DNA of 64,000 bases from Arcobacter iocasae (GTDB lineage Bacteria > Campylobacterota > Campylobacteria > Campylobacterales > Arcobacteraceae), in contig NZ_CP090177.1 in NCBI RefSeq assembly GCF_042214795.1, positions 2,108,001 to 2,172,000 of the forward strand. Reading direction: 5' to 3'. The notes under the pieces were generated by a model. The model was given only the letters and a program-made list of their open reading frames with translations. It was not told where the DNA came from and searched no databases. The translations under genes and the position numbers were made by a program. This document shows, piece by piece, positions 43,275-52,739 of this stretch (within the stretch, counting starts at the first letter, position 1; each line of letters opens with the position of its first letter).

Positions 43275-44173
43275 TACCATCCTCCACTAGCGCCACCGCC
43301 ACCAAAACTTCCACCGCCTCCGCCGAAGCTGCCACCAAAACTACTAGAACCTGAACTAAAGCCACCACCAAAGCCAGATCCAAAACCAATGCTATTATAT
43401 CTAGAACTACGGTTTGAATTATTTGTTGAATTTCCTATCTTGCTATTAACTCTAAAAATTGTTAAAGTAAAAAAGATAAACGCAATAAGTGAGATAATAA
43501 AGCTACCTGTACCAATTGTAATAAAAAGTCCAGCAAACCCACCAAATGTCATTGATTGAAAAATTCTTGATGTCTTTTTTAAGTTCATTTTAGCAAATAT
43601 TGTACCAATAAATGGAGCTAAAAATATTATCATAAAGTATAAAATAAATAGTGGGAATATATTCCCACTACTACTAGTATGTGTTTCTTGTTTATATTCA
43701 CCTTTTATTGAACTAATAATTGCATTAGTTCCTTCTAAAATTCCTTTATAATAATCACCTTTTTTAAAATATGGTTTGATTTTATATTCGATTATTTCGT
43801 GAGATCTAGCATCTGTTAAACTTCCTTCTAATCCATATCCAACTTCGATTCTGATTTTCTTTTCTTTCATTGAAACAATTAATAAAACACCATTATCTTT
43901 ATCTTTTTGTCCGATTTTCCAATATCTTCCTATTTGATAACCATAATCTTCTATTTCATTACCATCAAGAGATTTTAAAGTCAAAATAACTATTTGATTT
44001 GAAGTCTCTTTTTCTTGGGCATTTATTATATTTGTTAAAGTCTCTTTTTGATTTGAAGTTAAAATCCCTGCATTGTCAACTACTCTTCCTGTTAATTTAG
44101 GAAAAGCAATATCTGCTACAAGTAGGCTTTGTAAAAGTAAGATACTAAAAAGTATAAAAACTATTTTTTTCAT
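43274..44173 (-). CDS. TPM-domain (YgcG-family) protein with glycine-rich tail
   Basis: 299 aa. Signal peptide (1-20), TPM domain (LTGRVVDNAGILTSNQKETL, QIVILTLKSLDGNEIEDYGYQ, GVLLIVSMKEKKIRIEVGYGLEGSLTD), two helices (about 170-235) and a Gly/Ser-rich tail ending GGGASGGW, typical for the YgcG family. Usually cotranscribed with LemA, as here (1-bp gap). The complex is placed at the cell envelope; its role is not settled. Confidence 0.9.
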   Translation of the reverse strand: MKKIVFILFSILLLQSLLVADIAFPKLTGRVVDNAGILTSNQKETLTNIINAQEKETSNQIVILTLKSLDGNEIEDYGYQIGRYWKIGQKDKDNGVLLIVSMKEKKIRIEVGYGLEGSLTDARSHEIIEYKIKPYFKKGDYYKGILEGTNAIISSIKGEYKQETHTSSSGNIFPLFILYFMIIFLAPFIGTIFAKMNLKKTSRIFQSMTFGGFAGLFITIGTGSFIISLIAFIFFTLTIFRVNSKIGNSTNNSNRSSRYNSIGFGSGFGGGFSSGSSSFGGSFGGGGGSFGGGGASGGW

Positions 44174-44174
44174 T

Positions 44175-44765
44175 TTAGAAGTTTACTTTTGGTGTTTCTT
44201 GTTCTTTTTGAGTAGCTGTAAAATTCTCTTTTACTTTAGCTTCAGGATAAAGAATTGCTGCAATAATTTTTCCAGGGAAAGTTCTTAATTCCATATTATA
44301 TTTTTTTACACTTTCTATGTAATCTCTTCTTGCAACTGATATTCTATTTTCAGTTCCTTCAAGTTGAGATTGCAATGCTAAAAAGTTCTTATCAGCTTTT
44401 AGATTTGGATATTTTTCAACAACAACCATAAGTCTAGAAAGTGCAGAACTTAAAGCTCCTTGTGCTTGTTGAAATTGTTGAACTAATTTAGGATTTGATA
44501 ACATATCTGGAGTCAAAGATATTTTCCCTACATTTGCTCTTGCTTGAGTCACTTCAGTTAGAGTAGATTTTTCATGTTCTGCATATCCTTTTACAGTTGA
44601 TACTAAGTTAGGAATTAAATCGGCTCTTCTTTTATATTGATTTTGAAGTTGTGAAAAAGATGCTTTTACATTTTCATCTAATGTTGGTACATTATTAACA
44701 TTTGCAAATAAAACTCCAATAAATGCTAAAACAATCACACCTACTACTATTAAAAATGTTTTCAT
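44175..44765 (-). CDS. lemA: LemA family protein
   Basis: 196 aa. N-terminal helix (about 3-21), short exposed part, then the LemA helical bundle with SFSQLQNQYKRRADLIPNLVSTVKGYAEHE and VARRDYIESVKKYNMELRTFPG. The central signatures (R-R-x-D-L-I-P-N-L and Y-N) are intact. First gene of the lemA-TPM-TPM operon. Function is unknown in general; membrane location with most of the chain outside the cytoplasm is expected. Confidence 0.92.
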   Translation of the reverse strand: MKTFLIVVGVIVLAFIGVLFANVNNVPTLDENVKASFSQLQNQYKRRADLIPNLVSTVKGYAEHEKSTLTEVTQARANVGKISLTPDMLSNPKLVQQFQQAQGALSSALSRLMVVVEKYPNLKADKNFLALQSQLEGTENRISVARRDYIESVKKYNMELRTFPGKIIAAILYPEAKVKENFTATQKEQETPKVNF

Positions 44766-44906
44766 TATAAACCTTTATTTTTAAGTACTAGTATGGTATT
44801 CAAATTTTAATTAACAAGTAATGAAAAGAGTTTTATTTTAGTAAAAAAGTTGTAAGAGGAAGGTATGTATTAAGTATAATTAAAAATTGTTGTGTATAAA
44901 GTTTTT

Positions 44907-44990
44907 TGGTGCAGATGATGAGATTTGAACTCACACGACTTTCGCCACGAGCCCCTCAAGCCCGCGTGTCTACCATTCCACCACATCTGC
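44907..44990 (-). tRNA. tRNA-Leu (anticodon GAG)
   Basis: 84 nt with CCA encoded. Acceptor stem GCAGATG/CATCTGC is perfect, followed by A and CCA (44907-44909 on the plus strand read TGG). D stem GTG/CAC, anticodon stem CGGGC/GCTCG with one G-U pair and loop TTGAGGG giving anticodon GAG, a long class II variable arm (TGGCGAAAGTCG) and T stem GTGAG/CTCAT. The long variable arm and anticodon both fit leucine (CUC/CUU codons). Confidence 0.95.
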
Positions 44991-45045
44991 ACAAAAAAGA
45001 GGTAGAATTATATCTAGTTTTTCTAAAAAATAAGTTATAAAAACA

Positions 45046-45074
45046 AAAAGCTCAAAGGATAGATTTGAGCTTTT
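45046..45074 (-). terminator. terminator of the Cache chemoreceptor gene
   Basis: AAAAGCTCAAA/TTTGAGCTTTT is a perfect 11-bp stem with a 7-nt loop. On the minus strand it is followed by TGTTTTT. It lies 8 bp beyond the stop codon at 45083. Confidence 0.7.
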
Positions 45075-45082
45075 ATAGGAAT

Positions 45083-47194
45083 TTATTTGTTTCTAAATTC
45101 TTTTTGATTTACTGTCTCTAAAATTTTACTTGCTATTTCAGATGATTTCAAAGCAATATCGTGTGTTTGTGTTGCTACAGAAGCGTTTTTCTGAGTTTGA
45201 ACATCAAGTCTATTTACTACATCGTTTATTTGTTCAATACCAGTTCTTTGCTCTTTTGAAGAGTCAGCGATATCTGATATAAGGCCTGTAGTTTGAGAAA
45301 GGTTTTCTTTTAGTTTTATATAACCATGAATCATGTCATCAGCTATTTTTTTACCATTATTTGTTTTGTCTGTTGCATTTTCAACTAATGTTTTTATCTC
45401 TTTTGCAGCTTCTGCACTTCTTGAAGCTAAATTTCGCACTTCTGCTGCAACAACTGCAAAACCTTTTCCTGCTTCGCCTGCAGTAGCAGCTTCAACAGCA
45501 GCATTTAGACTTAAGATATTTGTTTGAAATGCAATTTGGTCAATAACAATAATTGCATCAGCTATGGCTTGCGTTTGTTCATTTATTGAGTTCATAGAAT
45601 CAACTGTAGTGTTGGCTAATCCTTGTCCCTCTTCAATTGATGCTGATAATTCATTAGAATGCTTAGCCATAGTTGCTATTCTTTCAGTATTTGATATAAC
45701 TGTACTTGTGATTTCTTCTAATGCAGCAGCTGTTTCTTCTAGAGATGCAGCAGTTTGATTCGATGAAGTATTTAATATATCAACATTTTTTAATAAGATT
45801 TTTGAACTATCATCTAGTGTTAAACCATTTGATTTGTTCTCTTGAAGCATCTCATTAATTATGTCCGATAAGTTATTTAAACCTTTTGCAATATTACCAT
45901 TAGCCTCTGGAATGTTGTTAACAAAGTTTAATTTAGCATATTCTTCAAGTTGAGCCAAAATTGGATTTATGTCATTATTAACATTTTGTTTAATAGTTTC
46001 AATCATATGATTTAAGATGTCTTTTAATTCATTAAGAGATTTTGTAGAAGTTGTTTTTTCTACTTTTACATCTAGTCTTCCTTCGTTTACATGGGAAACG
46101 ACATACTTAACATTATCAATTAAAGCTCTATCTTCTTCAATATTTTTTGCAATTGATTCCATCTCTTTGTTTATTACTTTTGCCATATTTCCAAATTCAT
46201 CATTTGTTTTTATATCAAGTTTATTTATATGTTTTTCTTCACCTTTTAAGTATTGGAAAAAAAACTCTAAACCACTTTCTACAGTTTTAAGAGGGGATAA
46301 AATTTTTACTAGTGCAAAATAAAGAAGAAATAAAATCACAATTAGTAGTACTAGGTATAATATTATCTCAGTTAGAAGATGTTTTTTTATTTCTTTTACA
46401 ATCGCATTTTTATCAAGTTGAATTAATAATTTCCAATTTGTTAATGGAATAGTATTATAAACAACCATTTGAGTATTTCCATTATCATTTGCTTCTGCAA
46501 AGTATAAGCTTTTGTCTGATTTTATTTGTTCATAGACTTTACTTTGTTTATCTATTTGTTTTTTATCTTTATGAACAATAATTTTCCCACTATTATCAAG
46601 TAAATATGCAAATCCAATATTATTTAAATTGACATTTAAAATTGTATCAACTATTGTGTCAATAAAAATATCAGAACCAATTACTCCTATGATTTTTCCA
46701 TCTCTTTTAATAGGTGAAGATACAGAAATTACAAGTTTTTTTGTATCATAATCGATATAAGGTTCGCTAACTGTAGTATTTTCTATTTTATACCATGGTC
46801 TTGCTCTTGAATCATAATCATGGGTTTGTGGAGTTCTAAATGTGCCATCATATTGAAGAAAATTTCCATTTTCGCCTATACCTAAATATAGACCTTCAAA
46901 TTTACCAGCAATCTTCCCAAGTCTTAGTCTTTTTACTATTTCCTCATTTTTTATATCTAATGTAAGTGGTGTTATTTCTTTTGCAACTGCTTCTACAATA
47001 TCAATTTTTGATTGAAGATAATCATTAATAGAAATTGTTGCAGATTTTGCAATAGTTAACTCTTTATTTTTAGTAAGATTATATTCAGAATTATAATTGT
47101 TATAAGAATTATAAAAGCCTAAAATAGCAAATGAAAGCAAGACACTTAGAAATATAAGTACAAGTACTTTTTTCTTAATAGTTGTATTTTTCAT
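45083..47194 (-). CDS. methyl-accepting chemotaxis protein with dCache_1 sensor
   Basis: 703 aa. Helix (about 10-28), periplasmic double Cache (about 30-270), helix (about 273-300), HAMP-like segment, and the cytoplasmic signalling domain with the conserved hairpin tip FQTNILSLNAAVEAATAGEAGKGFAVVAAEVRNLA. The Cache domain has DYDSRARPWYK followed by SEPYIDY and GVIGSD, the pattern of amino-acid-binding dCache_1 receptors (as in PctA), so an amino acid ligand is a reasonable guess. There is no C-terminal CheR/CheB pentapeptide (ends QKEFRNK). Single gene with its own terminator. Confidence 0.93.
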   Translation of the reverse strand: MKNTTIKKKVLVLIFLSVLLSFAILGFYNSYNNYNSEYNLTKNKELTIAKSATISINDYLQSKIDIVEAVAKEITPLTLDIKNEEIVKRLRLGKIAGKFEGLYLGIGENGNFLQYDGTFRTPQTHDYDSRARPWYKIENTTVSEPYIDYDTKKLVISVSSPIKRDGKIIGVIGSDIFIDTIVDTILNVNLNNIGFAYLLDNSGKIIVHKDKKQIDKQSKVYEQIKSDKSLYFAEANDNGNTQMVVYNTIPLTNWKLLIQLDKNAIVKEIKKHLLTEIILYLVLLIVILFLLYFALVKILSPLKTVESGLEFFFQYLKGEEKHINKLDIKTNDEFGNMAKVINKEMESIAKNIEEDRALIDNVKYVVSHVNEGRLDVKVEKTTSTKSLNELKDILNHMIETIKQNVNNDINPILAQLEEYAKLNFVNNIPEANGNIAKGLNNLSDIINEMLQENKSNGLTLDDSSKILLKNVDILNTSSNQTAASLEETAAALEEITSTVISNTERIATMAKHSNELSASIEEGQGLANTTVDSMNSINEQTQAIADAIIVIDQIAFQTNILSLNAAVEAATAGEAGKGFAVVAAEVRNLASRSAEAAKEIKTLVENATDKTNNGKKIADDMIHGYIKLKENLSQTTGLISDIADSSKEQRTGIEQINDVVNRLDVQTQKNASVATQTHDIALKSSEIASKILETVNQKEFRNK

Positions 47195-47259
47195 ATTTAT
47201 TCCTTTGTTCTTAATTATATTTTAATTAAGTGTCTTTTTGGTGTCAAAAAAGGAATAAA

Positions 47260-47293
47260 AAAAGGGGTCAAGAGAAAACTCTTGACCCCTTTT
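47260..47293 (-). terminator. strong intrinsic terminator of atpE
   Basis: A perfect 15-bp stem (47260-47274 with 47279-47293), arms built on AAAAGGGGTCAAGAG, loop of four bases, followed on the minus strand by a run of seven T. The strongest terminator in the window, fitting a highly expressed gene. Confidence 0.85.
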
Positions 47294-47322
47294 AGATTTT
47301 ATTAAATCTGTAGATTTAAATA

Positions 47323-47637
47323 TTAACCTAGGAATGGATTTGCATATAATGCAATCATTGCAACAACAAGTGCATAAATAACTTGTGCTTCGATCATCGC
47401 TAAAGCAATGAACATTGTTGTCATTAATTTTCCACCTAAACCTGGGTTTCTAGCAGTACCAGCGATAGTTGCAGCAGCAGTGTTACCCATACCAATAGCA
47501 CCACCAAGTGCAGCAAGACCTAAACCAATACCAGCAGCTACTACAGAGTAAGCTTTTAAAGTTTCATTTGCAACTTCACCGTCAGCAGCGAAAGCTACAC
47601 CAGCGATAGCTAGCATTAAAAGAACGATTTTTTTCAT
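47323..47637 (-). CDS. atpE: ATP synthase F0 subunit c
   Basis: 104 aa, longer than the usual 70-85 because of an N-terminal signal-like segment (MKKIVLLMLAIAGVAFAADG), as seen in Campylobacterota. Two helices: GIGLGLAALGGAIGMGNTAAATIAG with the polar loop ARNPG, and MFIALAMIEAQVIYALVVAMIAL carrying the ion-binding glutamate. The sodium-type ligand set (Q and E-S) is absent, so H+ is the expected coupling ion. It stands alone, away from the other atp genes, with its own promoter and terminator. Confidence 0.96.
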   Translation of the reverse strand: MKKIVLLMLAIAGVAFAADGEVANETLKAYSVVAAGIGLGLAALGGAIGMGNTAAATIAGTARNPGLGGKLMTTMFIALAMIEAQVIYALVVAMIALYANPFLG

Positions 47638-47760
47638 TCTATATCCTTATAATATATTTTGTTTACAAAGTCTGTTCGGATAGCGTAACCAATCTATAAA
47701 TAGACTAGCAATACTTACATAAATGCAAATATTTCCCTACTTGTCACTTTGTTGGGGTGT

Positions 47761-47766
47761 ATTATA
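47761..47766 (-). promoter_or_regulatory. predicted -10 element for atpE
   Basis: On the minus strand TATAAT, preceded by TTG and by an A/T-rich tract, lies about 124 nt upstream of the atpE ATG. It implies a leader of roughly 115 nt; no riboswitch was recognised in it. The ATG itself has AAGGAT in front. Confidence 0.5.
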
Positions 47767-47837
47767 CAATCTATTAGGTTAAATTTTCTTTATAGTGAGT
47801 ATTAAAATAATTAAACTATTACATTATGTAACAAAGT

Positions 47838-49895
47838 TTAAATTAAATGTTCAGGCTCATGTAAAAAATAACCTTGTGCATAATCAATATCCAATGATTT
47901 AATTGTTTCTAATACTTCTTGTGAATCAACAAATTCTGCAACAACTTCCAATCCCAATTGTTTAGCAAAGTTTACAATAGTAGAAACAGTAATAAAGATA
48001 TTTTTATCTTTGTGAATATTTTTAATCAAAGAGCCATCTATTTTTAAAATATCTACATTTAGTTTAATGATATATTCAAAGTTTGAATACCCAGTTCCAA
48101 AATCATCAATTGCAATTCTTACACCTATGTTTTTCATTTTTTTGATAAATAATGAGACTTTTTCAAATTGACTTATTTGTTCTGACTCAACGATTTCTAA
48201 TATTATTTTTTTATTTGTCTTAGTTTCAAGTAAAATATTTGTGAGGTACTCTACTGTTTCTTCATTTGTAATATCTTGTATTGTTAGATTAATAGAAAAA
48301 GAGTTTTCTTTATCTTTAAAATAATCACAAGCTAAGCTTATCATTTTTCTTGTCATTTCATGATATAGTCTTGCTTTTTTTGCATGTTCTAAGAAAAAGA
48401 AAGGTGATAATATCTTATCATCTACTTTAAGCCTCATTAGTACTTCATATTTTATTTTACCAGTAATATTATTTATAATCTTTTGACCATAAATTAAAAG
48501 GTTGTCATTTTTTAGGGCATATTTTATTTTATTAGTTAATTCTACTTTCTTTTTCAAAGCATCTTTATTTTTATTTTCTAAATTCATTACAAGAGTTTTA
48601 TTCTCTTCTTTTGCTTCTTGGAGAGCCATTTCTGCTTCTACTAATAGCCATTCTCTACCACTTGAAATACCAATTGAATAAGATAAGTTTAATTGTTGAT
48701 TATCATATTTAATAGGATTTATTTTTATTGTCTCTAAAAAGTCTAAGCACAAGTCTTTTAATGACTCTGTTGAGTAGTTTCCTGAAGCTAATATCCCAAA
48801 GATATCCCCATTAATTCTGTAAATATTAATATTAAAATTACTTAAACTTAACAACTTATTTGAAAATTCTTTAAGTATAAAGTCACCCATATCTATCCCA
48901 TATACATCATTTATATCTCTAAAGTTATTAATATTAATCATAGCTAGTTTAGGAAATAAGAAGTTCTTAGAATCTTCCACAAGTTTTTGTCTATTTGCTA
49001 AACCTGTTAGATTATCAGTAAATTGTTTTGTAATTATTTCATCTTTTTCATATAATGAAGTCACATCATTTCTAATGCCAATATATTCTTTTATTTCATT
49101 ATTTGAGTCTAAAATAGGAATAATTGTGGAGTTGACATAATAAATAGTTCCATCTTTTTTCTTATTTGAAATTATGGCTTTGAATATATTTTTACTTTCT
49201 AGTATCTCCCATAAATTTTTAAAAAACTCTTTTGGAGTTTTAGGATCTCTAATAATATTGTGATTCTTACCTATTAACTCTTCTCTTGAATATCCAGATA
49301 TCTCACAGAATTTATCATTTACATATGTAATTATACCTTTCGTATTTGTCTTTGAAACAATTGAACTCTCATCTAAGGCTTTTTTATACTCTTCTAAGAG
49401 CATTAGGGCTTCGGATAAATCAGCATCTTTAATGTCATTTAAAATATGGTTTAAACTCTCAATTTGACTATATTTTTCTTTTAATTCTTTATTTTTACTC
49501 TCTATAGTTTTTTCTTTTTCTTTTTCTTTTGATATATCTCTCCATCCAGCAATAAATATTTCTTCACCATTTAAAGTTGATTTTTTAAGTGTAACTTCAA
49601 CCCAAAATTCTTTTGTATTTAAATCTGTATGAATCCATTCAAATCTTATGAATCCATTCTTTGAACATTCTTGGATTATTAGTTTTTCTTTTTCTGCTGA
49701 TAATTTTCCATCAGGTTGATATTTTGGAGAAATTTGTGAAGGGTGAATATTAAATAGTTCTTTTTTATCTTTCATTTTAAGTATATCAAGCGCAGCCTTA
49801 TTACAATCAATAAGTTTGTCACCTTTTAAAAATAGAATTGGGTCAATAGAATTCTTAAAAATAATATCATAATAATCAATGTTTTTTAAATTCAA
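47838..49895 (-). CDS. PAS-PAS-degenerate GGDEF-EAL c-di-GMP phosphodiesterase
   Basis: 685 aa, no membrane segment, so cytoplasmic. PAS (about 8-125), a coiled linker, a second PAS (about 180-290) with GKNHNIIRDP as in Aer-like redox PAS domains, a GGDEF-like domain with NGDIF at the active loop (inactive), and EAL. The EAL motif reads EVLMR; the metal-binding glutamate is kept, as are NLTIQDI, EIVESEQI, the IDDFGTGYSNFEYI loop, DILKIDGS and DYAQGYF, so hydrolysis of c-di-GMP is expected. It starts with TTG 49895, backed by AGGA 8 nt upstream. The second PAS may carry FAD or heme (inference). Confidence 0.88.
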   Translation of the reverse strand: MNLKNIDYYDIIFKNSIDPILFLKGDKLIDCNKAALDILKMKDKKELFNIHPSQISPKYQPDGKLSAEKEKLIIQECSKNGFIRFEWIHTDLNTKEFWVEVTLKKSTLNGEEIFIAGWRDISKEKEKEKTIESKNKELKEKYSQIESLNHILNDIKDADLSEALMLLEEYKKALDESSIVSKTNTKGIITYVNDKFCEISGYSREELIGKNHNIIRDPKTPKEFFKNLWEILESKNIFKAIISNKKKDGTIYYVNSTIIPILDSNNEIKEYIGIRNDVTSLYEKDEIITKQFTDNLTGLANRQKLVEDSKNFLFPKLAMININNFRDINDVYGIDMGDFILKEFSNKLLSLSNFNINIYRINGDIFGILASGNYSTESLKDLCLDFLETIKINPIKYDNQQLNLSYSIGISSGREWLLVEAEMALQEAKEENKTLVMNLENKNKDALKKKVELTNKIKYALKNDNLLIYGQKIINNITGKIKYEVLMRLKVDDKILSPFFFLEHAKKARLYHEMTRKMISLACDYFKDKENSFSINLTIQDITNEETVEYLTNILLETKTNKKIILEIVESEQISQFEKVSLFIKKMKNIGVRIAIDDFGTGYSNFEYIIKLNVDILKIDGSLIKNIHKDKNIFITVSTIVNFAKQLGLEVVAEFVDSQEVLETIKSLDIDYAQGYFLHEPEHLI

Positions 49896-50055
49896 TTTAA
49901 ATTCCTATATTTATATTAAAGTAATATAACAAAATAAATATAATAATATATTAAAGTGAAAATTAATAGTAATAATCAGTTTTGAAATCTTATTTTTGAT
50001 TCTATTTTAAACATACTAGTGTATAATTTAATAAATAAAATATTAAGGCTTCATA

Positions 50056-51567
50056 ATGAAAAAACTTTTTTTTGGGTTAACATTTTTAATTATTATTGTT
50101 CTTGTAGGAATTTATGCTTTATTATTTACAACAACTGGTAATGGCATAGTCTCTTCAGTAGTAGAAAGCAAAGTAAATGAACAAAAAGATTTAAATTTTA
50201 AAATAAATAAGTTTGTATTAACTACAAAAAATATTGAGTTCGATGCCTCATTAGATAAAAACTCAAATATAAAAATTATTGGTGATTTATCATTATTCTC
50301 AAAAACTGCTGATATAAAATATGATATAAATATTTTGGATCTATCAAAATTAGAAAAATATACAAAACAAAAACTAAATGGAAGTTTCAAGACAAGTGGA
50401 ACACTTAAAGGAGATAGTTCTTTAGCTACACTTGAAGGTAATAGTGACATCTTTAAAAGTATTACAGAGTATAAAATACAGTTAGTAAATTTTGAACCTT
50501 CTAATATAATATTTAATGTAAAAAATGCAAAAATTGATGAGATATTGAATTTAATAAATAAACCTAGATATGCTATGGGAAATATATCAATTAATGCTGA
50601 TATTAAAAATGCAAAATTAGATAAATTAAATGGAAATATAAGTACTAAAATTGCAAATGGACTTGTAACAAATAGTTTAATTAATAAAGATTTTAATACA
50701 AAATTAGTAGACAGACTAACTTTTCGTGGTGACATAGAAACAGATTTACAACCAAATAAAGCTCTATCTAAAGTTGATTTTTATTCAACTATGGCAAATC
50801 TTTTTGTGAAAAAAGCAGAGGTTGATTTGAAGAATATGATTATAAAAAGTGATTATTTTTTAAATGTTGATGATCTTTCAAAACTTTTTGATGTTACACA
50901 AACTAAGTTAAGAGGGAAAATTGATGTTGCAGGAGATATTAAAAAAGACAAAGATTTACTTGTAAATGGTTATTCCGAATTATTAGATGGAAAATTAAGA
51001 TTTAAACTTTTAAATGATGATTTTTCTGCAAATATTGATGATGTTGAAATATTAAAAGTATTACATATGCTTTATTATCCAGAAATTTTTACCTCAAAAT
51101 CAAAATTGAAATTAGATTATAATCTTGCAAAACAAGTAGGTGATTTAAAAGGTGATTTATTAAATGGGCAGTTTAAGAAAAATGAGTATTCAACTATAAT
51201 AAATAGTTTTGCAAAATTTGATCTTACAAAAGAAGTTTATGAAAATATTTCATTAGATAGTAATATAAATAAAAACATAATTAAGTCTACAGTAAATATG
51301 AAAAGTAAATTAACTACAATTGAAGTTAACCCATCAACTATTGATACAAAAGCAAAAGTAATTGATGCTTTAGTAAAAACAGACATAAAAGGTATAAAAT
51401 TTGATACAAAAATATCTGGGGATATAGCAAATCCAAAAGTTAAAGTTGATACTAAAAAGCTTTTAGAAAGTGGAGTTAAAGAAAAAGTAAAAGAGAAAAT
51501 TCAAGATACAGTTGAGAAAAAGTTAGGTGATAAAGCAGGGAATTTATTAAAAAGTTTTTTTAAATAG
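50056..51567 (+). CDS. AsmA-like envelope protein
   Basis: 503 aa. N-terminal helix (about 4-25) followed by repeated beta-strand stretches of alternating polar/hydrophobic residues (GSFKTSGTLKGDSSLATLEG, LRGKIDVAGDIKKDKDLL), and a C-terminal amphipathic basic helix (VKEKIQDTVEKKLGDKAGNLLKSFFK). This layout suits AsmA/TamB-type bridge proteins that move phospholipids between membranes, but similarity by eye is general and not motif-based. Single gene; its stop lies inside the hairpin at 51564. Confidence 0.6.
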   Translation: MKKLFFGLTFLIIIVLVGIYALLFTTTGNGIVSSVVESKVNEQKDLNFKINKFVLTTKNIEFDASLDKNSNIKIIGDLSLFSKTADIKYDINILDLSKLEKYTKQKLNGSFKTSGTLKGDSSLATLEGNSDIFKSITEYKIQLVNFEPSNIIFNVKNAKIDEILNLINKPRYAMGNISINADIKNAKLDKLNGNISTKIANGLVTNSLINKDFNTKLVDRLTFRGDIETDLQPNKALSKVDFYSTMANLFVKKAEVDLKNMIIKSDYFLNVDDLSKLFDVTQTKLRGKIDVAGDIKKDKDLLVNGYSELLDGKLRFKLLNDDFSANIDDVEILKVLHMLYYPEIFTSKSKLKLDYNLAKQVGDLKGDLLNGQFKKNEYSTIINSFAKFDLTKEVYENISLDSNINKNIIKSTVNMKSKLTTIEVNPSTIDTKAKVIDALVKTDIKGIKFDTKISGDIANPKVKVDTKKLLESGVKEKVKEKIQDTVEKKLGDKAGNLLKSFFK

Positions 51568-51593
51568 ATTTAATTTGATAAAATTAAATCTAT
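51564..51593. terminator. bidirectional terminator holding two convergent stop codons
   Basis: ATAGATTTAATTT/AAATTAAATCTAT is a perfect 13-bp stem with a GATA loop. The TAG of the AsmA-like gene (51565-51567) and the stop of the convergent small gene (51570-51572) are both in the left arm. Confidence 0.6.
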
Positions 51594-51854
51594 TATCTCA
51601 TTGCTATCTTTTGAATTAGAAAGTGCAATCTGTATTATAGTTTGTTCTTTGTTTAATATTTTAATATTATTATCAGTTAATTTCTTTATAATATTTTTCG
51701 TATCAATTTTAAATACTCCTGATAGATTTTCAAGGGGAGTATTGATGATTTTTGAATATAATTTTTCATCTATTTTTGTATCTTTATTTAAATAAGATGA
51801 AGAAGCAAGAGTAATAATTGTAAAAATTGTTAATAGTAAAAATTTTATTTTCAT
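51570..51854 (-). CDS. small exported protein of unknown function
   Basis: 94 aa. A clear signal peptide (MKIKFLLLTIFTIITLASSS) then a short domain with LSGVFKIDTKNIIKKLTDNNIKI and EQTIIQIALSNSKDSNEIIDLIL, which reads as two or three helices. I do not recognise the family. ATG start. Convergent with the AsmA-like gene and divergent from the SDR gene. Confidence 0.72.
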   Translation of the reverse strand: MKIKFLLLTIFTIITLASSSYLNKDTKIDEKLYSKIINTPLENLSGVFKIDTKNIIKKLTDNNIKILNKEQTIIQIALSNSKDSNEIIDLILSN

Positions 51855-51944
51855 GTAATATCCTATGTATAATTGAATTATATAGGCTAATATTTAATGA
51901 ATAGTGTTGAAAAGTTAATAAATAGTTAATTGAAAAGGAAAAAA

Positions 51945-52655
51945 ATGGAACAATTAAAAAAAGTATTAATAACAGGTGGAAATAAAGGAATAGGACTAGC
52001 AGTTGTAAAAAGATTTATTGAACTTGATTATGAAGTTGTAGTAGTAGCAAGGGATTTTTCAAATTTTGAATTTAAAGATAATAAAAAAGTTAGATGCATA
52101 GAGTATGATTTATCAAATATGTCTGGGCTAAAAGATTTAGCAAAAGAAGTAGGAGAAATCGATACATTGATTAATAATGCTGGATATATGCAACCAAAAT
52201 ACTCTTATGATAACTATCCCCTTGACGCAAAAGAGCATATTATGAATGTGGATTTGTATGCTCCTGTTGAACTTATGACACTATTTTGCGAAGGTATGAA
52301 AAAAAGAAATTATGGAAGAATAGTAAACACAGCATCAATCGCTGGACAAATCGGTCATCCTGATATTTGGTATGGGATTGCAAAAGCTGGGCTTATGAAT
52401 GCAACTAAAATTTTTGCTAAACTTTTAGGTGGACATAATATTATTGTAAATTGTATAGCTCCAAGTCCTGTTGAAACTGATATGCAAAAAGATAACTCTG
52501 AAGAGAGAAAAGCAGAATTTAAAAAAGCAGTTCCTTGTGGAAGATTTGCAGAACCAAGTGAAGCAGCTGAAGTTATAGTTTGGTTAGCTACAGCTTGTCC
52601 TGAGTATGTAAATGGAACTACAGTTGACTTTAATAATGGGTCATATGTAAGATAA
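51945..52655 (+). CDS. short-chain dehydrogenase/reductase
   Basis: About 236 aa from ATG 51945 (AAAAGGAA just before it; an in-frame TTG at 51930 is less likely). Classical SDR: cofactor site TGGNKGIGLAV, NNAGYMQ, catalytic serine in VNTASIAG and WYGIAKAG (Y-x-x-x-K), plus a C-terminal EPSEAAEVIVWLAT...NGTTVDFNNG typical of FabG-like enzymes. Basic residues after the first strand (ARDF) allow NADPH. The substrate is unknown. Single gene with a terminator starting in its stop codon. Confidence 0.9.
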   Translation: MEQLKKVLITGGNKGIGLAVVKRFIELDYEVVVVARDFSNFEFKDNKKVRCIEYDLSNMSGLKDLAKEVGEIDTLINNAGYMQPKYSYDNYPLDAKEHIMNVDLYAPVELMTLFCEGMKKRNYGRIVNTASIAGQIGHPDIWYGIAKAGLMNATKIFAKLLGGHNIIVNCIAPSPVETDMQKDNSEERKAEFKKAVPCGRFAEPSEAAEVIVWLATACPEYVNGTTVDFNNGSYVR

Positions 52656-52675
52656 AAAAGTCTTTTGACTTTTTT
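52654..52675 (+). terminator. terminator of the SDR gene
   Basis: AAAAAAGTC/GACTTTTTT, a 9-bp stem with a TTTT loop and terminal T run, starting within the stop codon (52653-52655). Confidence 0.7.
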
Positions 52676-52739
52676 ATTGGTTGGTTTTTTATAAATTCTA
52701 AATACATTATTTCAATCTTTTTTTCTCAAAAATTTTTTA

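Noticed and set aside
2759..49895. GGDEF domains of the three EAL proteins as active cyclases
   Set aside because: The active loops read QSDIF, HADEF and NGDIF; key residues are missing, so only the EAL activity is expected.
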